64,000 bases of DNA from Paenibacillus sp. FSL R5-0912 (GCF_000758605.1 NZ_CP009282.1:2480001-2544000), one strand, 5' to 3'; positions 17,395 to 27,403 are shown, counted from the first letter of the stretch. Numbers and translations: made by a program. The notes: generated by a model not told the origin, from the letters alone.

Positions 17395-17530
17395 AGCTAG
17401 CGATTCAAAGATAACTAGCGATTCAAATACCGATGCAAAGATTCACATAGAGATGCAAAGACTCAAATAGCGATTGAAATACCGATTAATAGCCGGATTC
17501 AAATACCCATTCTGATACCGGTTTCGGATA
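17395..17530. repeat. Imperfect short tandem repeat (AGCGATTCAAATACC-like)
   Basis: About eight degenerate copies of a 13-17 bp unit of the form TAGCGATTCAAA/GATGCAAAGATTC. No coding signal was seen. Confidence 0.6.
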
Positions 17531-17540
17531 CCGTAAACAC

Positions 17541-17849
17541 TCAGCTCCCGCTCCCGCTGCGGAGCCGGCTGTAGTACCCGTGGCTGCGCAGCCCCGAGAA
17601 GATGTTGAAGATACCCAGCAGCAGAAAAGCTGCTTCAATGACAACATTAAGCGTCGAGCCGCGGAAGATGAACATCGACATCAGTGAGAGCGTTACCAGC
17701 ATTGCGCCGAGCAGCATGTTCATAATTGATCGCTTAAGCCCTTTGATTAGCGGGTCTACGGCCCTCCGGGAGGAGAAACTGTACATGGCGGCGCTGATCA
17801 TAAAGACGACCAGCAGAACAAACAGCAGATACTTGATGAGCATAATCAT
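17541..17849 (-). CDS. ytpI: YtpI-like membrane protein
   Basis: A 102-residue protein with three hydrophobic segments (about 4-22, 40-60 and 66-83) and a basic/serine-rich tail. The start at 17849 is chosen because AAGGAG lies ten bases upstream; the longer frame to 17906 adds non-membrane residues. Size, topology and position between ytoI and ytrI match B. subtilis YtpI, whose function is unknown. Sequence recognition is moderate, so the assignment rests mainly on context. Confidence 0.65.
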   Translation of the reverse strand: MIMLIKYLLFVLLVVFMISAAMYSFSSRRAVDPLIKGLKRSIMNMLLGAMLVTLSLMSMFIFRGSTLNVVIEAAFLLLGIFNIFSGLRSHGYYSRLRSGSGS

Positions 17850-17942
17850 GGACAGACAACTCCTTAGTGGAAGGTGGGAAACGGTACTTCGGCTATACTC
17901 TACCATTCTATGATTTGCCCACTATTGTACCATGATTATGAC

Positions 17943-18446
17943 TCAGGTGCGCTTATAAGGAGCGATCTCCACCCAGATTTGCAGCACACCCTCCATAACG
18001 AGCATAGTGCGGATTCTGACAGTATATTCTTTCTCGCGTACAATATAGATTTTGCCGTCCAGCAGCAGGCGGGCCAGCTTCCCGTCAGAATCGATTTCAA
18101 ACATGCTGCGCCCGCGCATCGGCTCCAGATCGCTGACCAGCTTCCTGAGGATTTCCTTGACAGTCACCGTGTCCAGCACAGCGGTGCCTTCCTTAACTTT
18201 GCTGTCCTCGGTGCGGACCTTAATTTCCCGGATTACGGTGGAGGTATTGTTGTATTTTTTGAGCGTGTCAATGTCATTGCGGTACTCCTCGATCTGTATC
18301 CGGAGCTCCTGATTGCTTAGCCAGAGCACGTTGTATCCCATATGATAAATGGCGTTATATACCACGGCGCCCACAATCATTCCCAGCACAAAAACGGCAG
18401 CAATCTGCGAGAAACGCCGGTAGCGGTGAAACGGCGGCAGGCGCAT
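17943..18446 (-). CDS. ytrI: Sporulation membrane protein YtrI
   Basis: A 167-residue protein: a short basic N-terminus, one membrane helix (about 13-35), a coiled segment (LSNQELRIQIEEYRNDIDTL) and a beta-rich extracytoplasmic domain. Its order directly after ytrH is as in B. subtilis, where YtrH and YtrI are mother-cell sporulation proteins needed for efficient spore formation. AAGGGGTGAT is the ribosome binding site. Confidence 0.75.
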   Translation of the reverse strand: MRLPPFHRYRRFSQIAAVFVLGMIVGAVVYNAIYHMGYNVLWLSNQELRIQIEEYRNDIDTLKKYNNTSTVIREIKVRTEDSKVKEGTAVLDTVTVKEILRKLVSDLEPMRGRSMFEIDSDGKLARLLLDGKIYIVREKEYTVRIRTMLVMEGVLQIWVEIAPYKRT

Positions 18447-18510
18447 GGATTCATCACCCCTTTAAATATAAGAATGTATCTGCTCAGCGCTATCCATTAT
18501 CCTTCTGTTT

Positions 18511-18831
18511 CTACTTGCCGCACACCCATTTGACTAACTCACTGCCCATATGAGCGCCCAGAAAAGCGAAGACCAGATAGAGAATCTGCTTGATGGCGGG
18601 GGAGAGGTTACCTCCCAGCATATTGCTCTCAATGACCCGCATCGGGTCGATCGTTCCGCCGACGGCGGCAGCCAGTGCCCAGATTTTGATCCGGTCGGCG
18701 ATATCCAGCATGGTGTGCGTAGGCGGCTGCAGAGAGACCACGGCTCCGATCCCGCCCAGCAGGGAACCGCCCAATACAATGCCGAAGGCGATGAAGAAGT
18801 CGAGGACGGCTTTGCTCAGGAAAATATTCAT
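18511..18831 (-). CDS. ytrH: Sporulation membrane protein YtrH
   Basis: A 106-residue hydrophobic protein with three helices (about 8-32, 45-63 and 82-100); the conserved GGTIDPMRVIESN segment lies between helices 2 and 3. Two adjacent ATGs (18834, 18831) follow AAGGAG; the second has better spacing (7 nt). It is the first gene of ytrH-ytrI, divergent from dnaE, as in B. subtilis. Presumed sporulation sigma-E control was not verified in sequence. Confidence 0.85.
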   Translation of the reverse strand: MNIFLSKAVLDFFIAFGIVLGGSLLGGIGAVVSLQPPTHTMLDIADRIKIWALAAAVGGTIDPMRVIESNMLGGNLSPAIKQILYLVFAFLGAHMGSELVKWVCGK

Positions 18832-18977
18832 CATAAGGCTCCTTCCCGGTCCAGGCAATTGCTTATCCGCTGCCTGTCCTTATGCTCTTAATCCATTCTA
18901 TGGGCGGTTCCCCCTCTAATATGATAAAATAGTTTCATCTTATGTTTTGATTTTGGAACTGAAGGGAAGTGGGGATA

Positions 18978-21900
18978 ATGAGCCCTTTCGTGCATTTGCA
19001 TGTGCACAGCGAATACAGTTTACTGGACGGGGCGGCGCGTATTACGGACCTGGTGCGCCGGGCCGGCGAATACGGCATGAAATCGCTGGCGCTGACGGAT
19101 CATGGAGTGATGTACGGGGCTATCCCTTTCTATAAAGCTTGCCAGGAGAACGGCATCAAGCCGATTATCGGCTGTGAGGCTTATTTAACCGCAGGTTCGC
19201 GCCGTGAGCGGGGCAGCCGCAAGGATCAGCCGATCTATCACCTGATTCTGCTGGTGAAGAACGAGATCGGCTACCGGAACCTGATGAAGCTGATCTCCAT
19301 CGGCCATCTGGAGGGCCAGCATTACAAGCCGCGGATTGATATGGAAGCACTGGCGGCGCATGCCGAGGGAATCATCTGCCTCAGCGCCTGTCTTGGCGGA
19401 GAGGTACCGCAGCATCTGCTGCACGGGCGTGAGGAGGATGCGCGCAAGGCGGCGCTGCGTTACAAGGAGATTTTTGGCGCGGACTTCTACCTGGAGCTGC
19501 AGGATCATGGGATGCCTGAACAGAAGCGGGTGAATCCGAAGCTGATTCAGCTTGCTGCCGAGCTGGATATTCCCCTGGTGGCTACGAATGACGTGCATTA
19601 TATGGACAAGGAAGATGCCGAGGTTCAGGATGTGCTGATCTGTATTGGCACAGGCAAATCTGTGGATGATGAGGACCGCCTGAAGATCGGCACGGATCAG
19701 CTGTTCTTCAAGAGCGGCGAGCAGATGGCCTCGCTGTTCCCGCATGTGCCGCAGGCGCTGGAGAACACGCTGCGGATTGCAGAAGCCTGCAATCTGGAGC
19801 TGACGTTCGGCAATCATATTCTGCCGGAGTATTCCCCTCTGCCGGAAGGGCTGGATGCCGCCGCTTATTTGCGTGAGCTGTGCCGCAGCGGGCTGGAGGA
19901 GCGCTACGCGGATACGCCGCTGTGGGCATCTCCGGAGCAGAAGGAAACGGCCGAGAAAAGGCTGGCCTATGAGCTGGGCGTCATTGAGAGCATGGGGTTC
20001 AGCGATTATTTCCTGATTGTCTGGGATTTCATCGCTTTTTGCCACCGGAGCGGCATTGTTACCGGCCCGGGCCGTGGTTCCTCGGCAGGCAGTCTTACAG
20101 CATATACGCTGAAGATTACGGATGTAGATCCGCTGAAATACAATCTGCTCTTCGAGCGTTTCCTGAATCCGGAGCGGATTACGATGCCCGATATTGATAT
20201 TGACTTCAGTGACGAACGCCGCGATGAGGTTATTGCCTATGTCGTGGACAAATATGGCAAGGAGAATGTGGCGCAGATCATTACCTTCGGAACGATGGCA
20301 GCAAGAGCAGCTGTACGGGATGTAGGCCGTGCACTGAATCTGCCGTATAACGAGGTGGACAAGGCGGCGAAGCTGATTCCGGGCCAGCTCGGCATCAGCA
20401 TCACCCGGGCGCTGGAGAGCACGCCAGAGCTGAAGGCGCTGTATGATACCAGTCCGAAGACCAGAGCGCTGCTTGATATGGCGATGAAGGTTGAAGGCAT
20501 GCCGCGTCATGCCTCAACGCATGCTGCCGGAGTGATCATCTCCAAGGGGCCGCTGACCGATGCCGTTCCGCTCCAGGCCGGCAGTGAGAGTACAGCGCTG
20601 ACCCAGTATTCCATGGAGCATCTGGAGAGTGTAGGCCTGCTGAAGATGGACTTCCTGGGGCTGCGGACCCTGTCGATTATTGAACGCTGCATGAACTGGG
20701 TGAAGGAAATGACCGGCAGCGTCCCTGATTTCCGCTTCATCCCGGATCATGATCCGCTGACTTATGAGATGCTGGGGGCAGGCGAGACCACAGGCGTATT
20801 CCAGCTGGAGTCTGCAGGCGTACGGCGGGTACTGAAGGATCTGAAGCCCAGCGGTTTTGAGGATATTGTCTCCGTGGTGGCTCTGTACCGTCCGGGTCCG
20901 ATGGAATTTATTCCGAAATTCATCGGGGGCAAGCACGGGGAGTTCGAGGTCGTGTATCCTCATGCTGATCTGAAGCCGATTCTGGCCGATACCTATGGGA
21001 TCATCGTCTATCAGGAGCAGATCATGCAGATCGCCTCCTTGATGGCGGGGTTCTCGCTTGGCGAAGCGGATCTGCTGCGCCGTGCGGTGTCCAAGAAGAA
21101 GCGGGAGACGCTGGACAAGGAACGCAGCCACTTTGTGGAGGGCAGTCTGAAGCAGGGCTATCAGGAGGCGGATGCCAATGAGGTGTATGACATGATCGTG
21201 CGGTTTGCCAACTACGGCTTCCCGCGTGCCCATGCTGCCGCCTATGGCGTGCTGGCGTTCCAGACTGCTTATCTCAAGGCGCATTATCCTGTGCAGTTCA
21301 TGGCAGCAATGCTGACCGCGGTCATGGGAACCCACCGCAAGGTGGCAGAGTATGTGCTGGAATGCCGCCGCAGCGGGGTCGGCGTGCTGCCGCCCGATGT
21401 TAACGAGAGCGGCGTGCTGTTCACCCCTGTACCCGGCGAAGGCAGCGGGCATATCCGCTTCGGACTGGCTGCGGTTAAGAATGTCGGGACGCTGGCGGTG
21501 GAGAATATTATGGCGGTCCGCAAGGAGCGTCCGTTCGACAGCCTGCTTGATTTCTGCCGCCGTGTCGATCTGCGTGTCTGCAACAAGCGCGTGATTGAAT
21601 CACTGCTGCAGACAGGCGCCTTCGACCGGCTTCCCGGCCACCGGGCCCAGCTGCTGGCAATGCTGGATGAGACAGTCGATGCAGCGGCGAAGTGGCGCAA
21701 GGAGCGCGATGAGCTGCAGATCCAGCTGTTCGATGATCTGATTGAGACGCCGAACTGGGAAATCCGTTATCCGGATATCCCGAAATTCTCCGTGACCCAG
21801 CAGTTGGAGCTGGAGCGTGAGCTGCTGGGTCTGTACCTGTCCGGCCATCCGCTGGATGACAGCTCGGCCCTGCTGGAGGAGCCGGGGATGCAGAAGCTGA

Positions 21901-22736
21901 TGGATCTTGGCGAAATGGCAGACGAGAGCATGACGGTGACGGCCGGCATGGTCGTGTCGCTTAAGGAAATTACGACAAAGGCCGGCAAGGCGATGGCCTT
22001 TGTCGAATGGGAAGACCAGATCGAGCGCTGCGAGGTCGTACTCTTCCCTGAGGTGTGGAAACGCAGCCGCGGCCTGATCGAGAAGGGCGCGTTGCTGGCC
22101 CTGCGCGCCAAGGTGCAGCAGGAGGACGAGGGCTTCAAGCTGCTGGCCGAGGAGGTGGCCCCGCTCACCTCGGACAGCGTGCGCGGCCTGCTGCAGCGCC
22201 GCAGCGCCGCAGGCGCCCGGCCCGCCTACGCGGGCCGGAACGCCCCCGCAGGAGCGCCTGCGGCAGCTCCTGCAGCCCGTACGGGCGCCGCTGGCCCCGG
22301 CGCCCGCAGCGGCAGTGCAGCTGGCGCAGCCGCTGCACCGGGCACGCGCACACCGGCGGCACAGCCGCCCGGTGCGCGCGCTAACGCGGCCGCTGCGCAG
22401 GCCGCGCCTAAGGCCCCGGCCGCGTCAGATACGCGGCCGGGAAGCCCTGCCCCGCTGCGCACGGGGCAGCCCGCTTCTGCTGAGCGCTCCGCAAGCTCAG
22501 CGCAGAGCACCCAGCGTGTCTTCATCAAGATCACGCCGGGTGCTGAGCTCAAAGGTCTGCTGCCGCGCCTCCAGGCGCTGCTGCAGACCCATCCGGGACC
22601 AGCCGCGACGCTGCTGTTCTATGAGCGCAACCAGAAGGTGCTGGCACTCAGCGACAGCTACCGGATCGAGCCCTCGGAGGAGCTGTTTGCGGCAATAGAG
22701 AGCATGCTGGGAGCCGGAACCGTCAGAATCAGGTAG
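18978..22736 (+). CDS. dnaE: DNA polymerase III alpha subunit DnaE
   Basis: A 1252-residue replicative DNA polymerase of the DnaE class; in low-GC Gram-positives it works with PolC, extending primers chiefly on the lagging strand. The PHP domain begins with HLHVHSEYSLLDG. The polymerase core shows GPGRGSSAGSL and PDIDIDFSDERRDEV with catalytic aspartates, and a tandem helix-hairpin-helix and OB region follow. ATG 18978 is chosen over the upstream GTG 18969 because the protein then begins directly with the PHP domain and a GGGAAGTGGGG site lies upstream. Between about residues 1070 and 1180 there is an Ala/Pro/Gly-rich low-complexity stretch with very high GC that is absent from B. subtilis DnaE (about 1115 residues); a conserved C-terminal domain resumes after it. 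Confidence 0.95.
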   Translation: MSPFVHLHVHSEYSLLDGAARITDLVRRAGEYGMKSLALTDHGVMYGAIPFYKACQENGIKPIIGCEAYLTAGSRRERGSRKDQPIYHLILLVKNEIGYRNLMKLISIGHLEGQHYKPRIDMEALAAHAEGIICLSACLGGEVPQHLLHGREEDARKAALRYKEIFGADFYLELQDHGMPEQKRVNPKLIQLAAELDIPLVATNDVHYMDKEDAEVQDVLICIGTGKSVDDEDRLKIGTDQLFFKSGEQMASLFPHVPQALENTLRIAEACNLELTFGNHILPEYSPLPEGLDAAAYLRELCRSGLEERYADTPLWASPEQKETAEKRLAYELGVIESMGFSDYFLIVWDFIAFCHRSGIVTGPGRGSSAGSLTAYTLKITDVDPLKYNLLFERFLNPERITMPDIDIDFSDERRDEVIAYVVDKYGKENVAQIITFGTMAARAAVRDVGRALNLPYNEVDKAAKLIPGQLGISITRALESTPELKALYDTSPKTRALLDMAMKVEGMPRHASTHAAGVIISKGPLTDAVPLQAGSESTALTQYSMEHLESVGLLKMDFLGLRTLSIIERCMNWVKEMTGSVPDFRFIPDHDPLTYEMLGAGETTGVFQLESAGVRRVLKDLKPSGFEDIVSVVALYRPGPMEFIPKFIGGKHGEFEVVYPHADLKPILADTYGIIVYQEQIMQIASLMAGFSLGEADLLRRAVSKKKRETLDKERSHFVEGSLKQGYQEADANEVYDMIVRFANYGFPRAHAAAYGVLAFQTAYLKAHYPVQFMAAMLTAVMGTHRKVAEYVLECRRSGVGVLPPDVNESGVLFTPVPGEGSGHIRFGLAAVKNVGTLAVENIMAVRKERPFDSLLDFCRRVDLRVCNKRVIESLLQTGAFDRLPGHRAQLLAMLDETVDAAAKWRKERDELQIQLFDDLIETPNWEIRYPDIPKFSVTQQLELERELLGLYLSGHPLDDSSALLEEPGMQKLMDLGEMADESMTVTAGMVVSLKEITTKAGKAMAFVEWEDQIERCEVVLFPEVWKRSRGLIEKGALLALRAKVQQEDEGFKLLAEEVAPLTSDSVRGLLQRRSAAGARPAYAGRNAPAGAPAAAPAARTGAAGPGARSGSAAGAAAAPGTRTPAAQPPGARANAAAAQAAPKAPAASDTRPGSPAPLRTGQPASAERSASSAQSTQRVFIKITPGAELKGLLPRLQALLQTHPGPAATLLFYERNQKVLALSDSYRIEPSEELFAAIESMLGAGTVRIR

Positions 22737-22819
22737 AAAAATAAGCACATTTCCGCCCTTTTCCGCATACATTAGGGAACGAGCGGGGCATTGTCCCGTG
22801 CGGAAAGGGGAATCACATC

Positions 22820-23320
22820 ATGTCCTATCAATTGGCAGCAGACCTGCTGGAGCGCCGGGGAGTTTCGCTTGATTCTATCGCTGAGATCGTATATATTCTG
22901 CAATCCGCCTATTATCCCGATTTGACTGAGGAAGAGTGCCTCGTAAGCGTCAAGGCGGTGCTGGGCAAAAGAGAAGTACAGTACACGCTGATGACAGGTG
23001 TCGCGCTGGATGAGCTGGCGGAGAAGAAGCTGCTGCCGCAGCCGCTTCAGGCGGTACTGGAGGCGGATGAATCGCTCTACGGGGCGGACGAGACTCTGGC
23101 GCTCGGCATCACGGGGGTATACGGGATGATCGGGCTGACAGGTTTCGGTTATCTGGACAAAATAAAGCTTGGAATTATCGGCAAATTGAATGATGATAAG
23201 GGAAGCATTCATGTATTTCTTGATGATCTGGTAGCCGGGATTGCAGCCGCGGCATCGGCCAGAATTGCCCACCGCCATGAAGGGGCGAAGGTCTATTCTC
23301 CTGCCTCCGGAGAGGCATAA
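22820..23320 (+). CDS. PgpA-family protein (YpjQ/YutG type)
   Basis: A 166-residue protein of the phosphatidylglycerophosphatase A family. The C-terminal half shows GMIGLTGFGYLDKIKLGIIGKLN and DDLVAGIAAA, the family's acidic active-site segment, near residue 141. The N-terminal half is the helical region seen in the soluble Gram-positive YpjQ/YutG branch. The predicted reaction is dephosphorylation of a lipid-linked or small phosphate ester. The ribosome binding site GAAAGGGGAAT precedes the ATG. Confidence 0.75.
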   Translation: MSYQLAADLLERRGVSLDSIAEIVYILQSAYYPDLTEEECLVSVKAVLGKREVQYTLMTGVALDELAEKKLLPQPLQAVLEADESLYGADETLALGITGVYGMIGLTGFGYLDKIKLGIIGKLNDDKGSIHVFLDDLVAGIAAAASARIAHRHEGAKVYSPASGEA

Positions 23321-23468
23321 TTGCAGCTCTTGCATTTGTTAGAAGCGGCCTCCCGGTCCAGCAGCCATCCTGCCGAGCCTGTTGCGGGAAAAAAGAAAAC
23401 TGTGTTATCATGATTCCATTATATACAGGATACGGCTGGGATTTGAGATTAGGGAGGCCTTGCAGGGC

Positions 23469-23657
23469 ATGTGGACGGTAATCTATATAGCGCCGACCGC
23501 CAAAGTGGCGGAGATGATTCAGAGGAAGCTTACGGAAGAAGGATTTCTGATAAAATGCCGTCCGATTAATATGTCCAAGCAGCAGTTTGAGATTCTGGTT
23601 CCTTCGGGAGAGCTTGAAGAAGTGCAGGAGGTCCTGAATCTGATTCTGCATCCTTGA
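23469..23657 (+). CDS. DUF2007-like small protein
   Basis: A 62-residue protein with a ferredoxin-like alternation of strands and helices: WTVIYIAPTAKVAEMIQRKL, then EGFLIKCRPI, then FEILVPSGELEEVQEVL. It resembles the small DUF2007 'signal transducing' fold that aids substrate handling in some enzymes. ATG 23469 follows GGGAGG; the upstream in-frame ATG at 23382 lacks a site. It sits immediately upstream of accD, so it may be part of that transcript. Function unknown. Confidence 0.6.
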   Translation: MWTVIYIAPTAKVAEMIQRKLTEEGFLIKCRPINMSKQQFEILVPSGELEEVQEVLNLILHP

Positions 23658-23741
23658 GATTTACAACTTAGAGATACATGAGCGGTCATGACAGCGGCAA
23701 GCTGCTATCTACGCAAATAAACGGCTGAAGAGGTGCGACCC

Positions 23742-24635
23742 TTGTTCAAAGATTTATTTCAGAAAAAACGGAAGTACGCGATCATTCCTTCAGAGCGTCT
23801 GGAGCGAAGCGGCGGACCGGCGGAAGGCGAGCGCCCCAAACGTGAGATTCCAGAAGGACTCATGAACAAATGCAACAAATGTGGAACCATCCAGTACAGC
23901 AAGGAACTGGAGAAGAATTTGAAAATATGCCCATCCTGCGGCTATCATATGCGCCTGAACGCTTCGGAGCGGATTGCGATGACGCTGGACCCCGAAGGGT
24001 TCATTGAGTTTGACAGCGAAATGGCATCCGTTGATCCGCTGCAGTTCCCCGGCTATGCCTCTAAGCTGGAACAACAGCAGTCCAAAACTGGACAGGTTGA
24101 AGCTGTAATCACCGGCCAGGGCACTATTGGCGGCCATCCGGTTATTGTTGCGGTGATGAACTTTGAGTTCTTCTCCGGGAGCATGGGGTCCGTAGTCGGC
24201 GAGAAGATTACCAGAGCGGTTGAAGAAGCAACAGAGCGGAGACTTCCGATGCTGATCTTCTCCACTTCGGGCGGAGCGAGAATGCAGGAGAGCATCCTCA
24301 GTCTCATGCAGATGGCGAAGACAAGTAGCGCACTGGCCCGGTTCAGTGAAGCCGGAGGCCTGTATATTTCCGTAATTACTGATCCGACCACAGGCGGGGT
24401 GTCGGCGAGTTTCGCCAGCCTGGGTGATATTATTATTGCCGAGCCCGGTGCGGTATTCGGTTTTGCCGGACGGATTGTGATTGAACAGACGATCCGCCAG
24501 AAGCTGCCGGAAGATTTCCAGACAGCGGAATTCAATTTGCAGCACGGCCAGCTGGATATGGTTGTGCACCGCAAGGAAATGCGCTCCACGTTAACTAAGC
24601 TGCTGGAGCTGCATGATGTGAAAGGGGGATTTTAG
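23742..24635 (+). CDS. accD: Acetyl-CoA carboxylase carboxyltransferase subunit beta AccD
   Basis: A 297-residue beta subunit of acetyl-CoA carboxyltransferase, transferring carboxyl from carboxybiotin to acetyl-CoA to form malonyl-CoA, the first step in fatty acid synthesis. A zinc ribbon is visible (CNKC ... CPSC, about residues 43-65), followed by the carboxyltransferase core with [11 protein letters not shown] and [15 protein letters not shown]. The start is TTG 23742 ([11 protein letters not shown] follows, matching Bacillus AccD), with GAGGTG seven bases upstream. The accA start lies one base after the stop. Confidence 0.95.
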   Translation: MFKDLFQKKRKYAIIPSERLERSGGPAEGERPKREIPEGLMNKCNKCGTIQYSKELEKNLKICPSCGYHMRLNASERIAMTLDPEGFIEFDSEMASVDPLQFPGYASKLEQQQSKTGQVEAVITGQGTIGGHPVIVAVMNFEFFSGSMGSVVGEKITRAVEEATERRLPMLIFSTSGGARMQESILSLMQMAKTSSALARFSEAGGLYISVITDPTTGGVSASFASLGDIIIAEPGAVFGFAGRIVIEQTIRQKLPEDFQTAEFNLQHGQLDMVVHRKEMRSTLTKLLELHDVKGGF

Positions 24636-24636
24636 G

Positions 24637-25638
24637 TTGGCAGGAGAGTTGCCTTTTGAAATGCCTCTGGTAGAAATGCGCAAGAAAATTGCTGAACTGA
24701 AGCAGTTTGGCGAAGAGAAGGGTATTGATTTCAAAGATGAGGTAGCCCGTCTTGAGGAGCGTTACCACATCCTTGAGAATGAAGTATATTCGGATATCTC
24801 CCCGGCCCAGAAGATGCATTTGGCCCGGCATCACGGCCGTCCGACCTCACTGGATCTGATCGGACTGATCTTCACCGATTTCATGGAGCTGCATGGCGAC
24901 CGCCTGTATGGTGATGATCTTGCCGTAGTCGGCGGAATCGCCAAGCTGAACGGCCGTCCGGTCACCGTAATCGGACAGCAGCGCGGCAAGGATACGAAGG
25001 AGAACATTCTGCGTTTCTTCGGCAGCGCGCATCCGGAAGGCTTCCGCAAGTCGCTGCGTCTGATGAAGCAGGCAGAGAAATTCGGCCGTCCTATCGTAAC
25101 GTTTGTGGATACCAAAGGGGCTTATCCCGGCAATACGGCAGAGGAACGCGGACAGTCCGAAGCGATCGCCCGCAATTTGTACGAGATGTCCCAGCTGGCC
25201 GTACCGGTCATCTGCGTCGTTATCGGCGAAGGCGGCAGCGGCGGTGCCTTGGCTTTGGCCGTGGGCAACCGGGTCCTGATGCTGGAGCATGCCATCTATT
25301 CAGCGATCTCCCCCAACGGGGCGGCGTCCATTCTGTGGAAGGATGCCACCAAAGCGGAGCAGGCAGCTGAAGCGATGAAGATTACGGCGTCTGACCTGCT
25401 GGAGATGGAAGTGATCGAGGAGATCATTCCAGAACCCAAAGGCGGGGCACACCGTGACTACGAGGCAACGGCAGCAGCAATCAAGGATGCGGTATGGCGT
25501 CATTTACAGGAGATATCCGTGATGGATTCGGCAGAACTCAAGGAAGACCGTTACCTTAAATTCCGCAAAATCGGCGAGTTCTCGGAGTCCCTCCAGGAAC
25601 AGGATACGCTTGAAGAAGAAGTGCAGATTGTAGAGTAA
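24637..25638 (+). CDS. accA: Acetyl-CoA carboxylase carboxyltransferase subunit alpha AccA
   Basis: A 333-residue alpha subunit of the same carboxyltransferase as AccD. Typical segments are visible: MPLVEMRKKIAEL helix, ARHHGRPTSLD, GGIAKLNGRPVTVIGQQRGKDTKEN, TKGAYPG and GEGGSGGALA. It starts with TTG one base after the accD stop, with AAAGGGGGA just upstream, so accDA are translationally coupled. Length is usual for the family. A hairpin terminator follows. Confidence 0.95.
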   Translation: MAGELPFEMPLVEMRKKIAELKQFGEEKGIDFKDEVARLEERYHILENEVYSDISPAQKMHLARHHGRPTSLDLIGLIFTDFMELHGDRLYGDDLAVVGGIAKLNGRPVTVIGQQRGKDTKENILRFFGSAHPEGFRKSLRLMKQAEKFGRPIVTFVDTKGAYPGNTAEERGQSEAIARNLYEMSQLAVPVICVVIGEGGSGGALALAVGNRVLMLEHAIYSAISPNGAASILWKDATKAEQAAEAMKITASDLLEMEVIEEIIPEPKGGAHRDYEATAAAIKDAVWRHLQEISVMDSAELKEDRYLKFRKIGEFSESLQEQDTLEEEVQIVE

Positions 25639-25978
25639 TTCACACTTATCATTTGCACTTTCTGACATATTCCAGTCTGTTCCTGTTCGTAAGCCGCTCG
25701 GAATACTTTAACCATTTATTCCCACCCTATTCATCCCGCAGACTTTGCGGGGTGATTTTTATTTTGACGGCATTCTTATAAAATTCGACTTTAATTTACA
25801 GCAAAAACAGGCACTAACATTGATTTTGTCTTCAACTTGCAGTAATATTCATAAGGGCGCAATAAAAGGTACATGTGACTACATGTGATAAAGTTCCTAT
25901 ACAGAGAGCAAGCCTTATAGTAGATTTTGTAGTTGGAAAAAGTGAGACAGAGAGAACGAAAAAACGGAGGAAAACCTA
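25639..25978. other. Intergenic region accA-pyk
   Basis: About 340 bp without a gene. It holds the accDA terminator (25735-25762) and, presumably, the pyk promoter. B. subtilis has pfkA in this place; no trace of it was seen. No confident -35/-10 pair was identified. Confidence 0.6.
25735..25762 (+). terminator. Terminator after accDA
   Basis: A CCCGCA/TGCGGG stem with a 5-nt loop, followed by GTGATTTTTATTTT. Confidence 0.65.
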
Positions 25979-27403
25979 ATGCGGAAAAGTAAAATTGTAT
26001 GTACGATCGGACCTGCAAGTGAATCGTTGGAGAATATCAAAAAATTGATTTTGGCTGGTATGAATGTGGCCCGTCTGAACTTCTCCCACGGCGATTTTGA
26101 AGAGCACGGTGCCCGGATCAACACGATCCGTCAAGCTTCCAAAGAACTTGGCAAGACTGTTGCCATTCTGCTCGACACCAAAGGACCTGAGATTCGTACT
26201 GGCAAGCTGGAAGTAGAACCGATTGAACTGGTTCAGGACGAATACCTGACATTGACTACGGAAGAAATCCTGGGCGACCAGAACCGTATCTCCATCACGT
26301 ATAACAACCTTCCTAACGATGTTCAAGTAGGATCGACTATCCTGATCGACGACGGCCTTATCGGTCTTACTGTTGTCGACATTCAAGGCACCGAAATCAA
26401 GACCCGTATTGTTAACGGCGGTACAATCAAGAGCAAGAAGGGCGTTAACGTACCAGGAGTATCTATCTCCCTGCCGGGTATTACGGAAAAAGACACCAAT
26501 GATATCGTTTTTGGGATCGGACAGGACATCGATTTTATCGCCGCTTCCTTCGTTCGCAAAGCCAGCGACGTTCAGGAAATCCGTGCATTGCTTGAGAAGC
26601 ACGACGCTTCCCACATCCAAATCATCTCCAAAATCGAGAACCAAGAAGGTGTCGATAACCTTGATGAAATTTTGGCAGCTTCCGACGGCCTCATGGTTGC
26701 CCGCGGCGACCTTGGCGTAGAAATTCCTGCTGAAGATGTGCCTCTGGCTCAGAAGCTGATGATTCAGAAATGTAACATCGCTGGCAAACCAGTTATCACT
26801 GCTACCCAGATGCTGGATTCCATGCAGCGCAACCCGCGTCCTACCCGCGCTGAAGCGAGTGACGTAGCGAACGCTATCTTCGACGGAACCGATGCAATCA
26901 TGCTGTCTGGTGAAACTGCTGCCGGAAAATATCCGGTAGAATCCGTACTCACAATGTCCCGCATTGCTGAGAAGGCGGAATCTGCCCTGAACCACCGTGA
27001 AATCTTCATGAAGCAGCAAATTGCTCAGGAAACTACGGTAACTGAAGCGATCAGCCAATCTGTAGCGATTTCCGCTCTGGATCTGAATGCTAAAGCTATC
27101 ATTTCTTCGACTGTAACTGGCCACACTGCACGCGTGGTTTCCAAATACCGTCCTAAATCACCAATCATTGCTGTAACTACCCAGGAAAGAACTATGCGTC
27201 AGCTGGCGCTGGTTTGGGGTATAACTCCTGTATTCGGTCCTGAAGCTACTTCAACTGATGAATTGCTGGAAACTGCAATTAACGGTGGTAAAGCTTCCGG
27301 TCTGGTTAAAGCCGGCGATCTGGTTGTAATCACTGCAGGTATCCCGCTGGGACGTTCCGGTTCCACTAACCTGGTGAAGGTAGATACGATTCCAGCCGAC
27401 TAG
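25979..27403 (+). CDS. pyk: Pyruvate kinase
   Basis: A 474-residue pyruvate kinase converting phosphoenolpyruvate and ADP to pyruvate and ATP. The N-terminus [15 protein letters not shown], the [11 protein letters not shown] loop, the [15 protein letters not shown] catalytic segment and [12 protein letters not shown] are all present. The C-terminal allosteric domain ends at about residue 470. The extra PEP-utiliser-like domain of B. subtilis Pyk (about 585 residues) is absent. A CGGAGG ribosome binding site precedes the ATG. Codon use is distinctly that of a highly expressed gene. Confidence 0.95.
   Translation: MRKSKIVCTIGPASESLENIKKLILAGMNVARLNFSHGDFEEHGARINTIRQASKELGKTVAILLDTKGPEIRTGKLEVEPIELVQDEYLTLTTEEILGDQNRISITYNNLPNDVQVGSTILIDDGLIGLTVVDIQGTEIKTRIVNGGTIKSKKGVNVPGVSISLPGITEKDTNDIVFGIGQDIDFIAASFVRKASDVQEIRALLEKHDASHIQIISKIENQEGVDNLDEILAASDGLMVARGDLGVEIPAEDVPLAQKLMIQKCNIAGKPVITATQMLDSMQRNPRPTRAEASDVANAIFDGTDAIMLSGETAAGKYPVESVLTMSRIAEKAESALNHREIFMKQQIAQETTVTEAISQSVAISALDLNAKAIISSTVTGHTARVVSKYRPKSPIIAVTTQERTMRQLALVWGITPVFGPEATSTDELLETAINGGKASGLVKAGDLVVITAGIPLGRSGSTNLVKVDTIPAD

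Larger units (their letters stand above)
16804..17540. other. Repeat-rich intergenic region
   Basis: About 740 bp without a supported gene. It holds a terminator after ytoI (16942-16991), three perfect copies of the 10-mer GAATACAGAC (16911-16940), a partly repeated AGTGGAAAAAGG element (17169-17350) and an imperfect tandem AT-rich repeat (17395-17530). Open frames across it are short and lack ribosome binding sites. Confidence 0.6.

Noticed and set aside
19185-20510. 441-aa minus-strand frame inside dnaE
   Set aside because: It is a shadow of the high-GC third-position bias in dnaE; composition rich in His/Arg/Gln, no start signal and no domain.
25764-25790. pyk promoter at TTGACG
   Set aside because: The -35-like TTGACG is followed by TATAAA only 7 bp downstream and by no good box at 16-18 bp.
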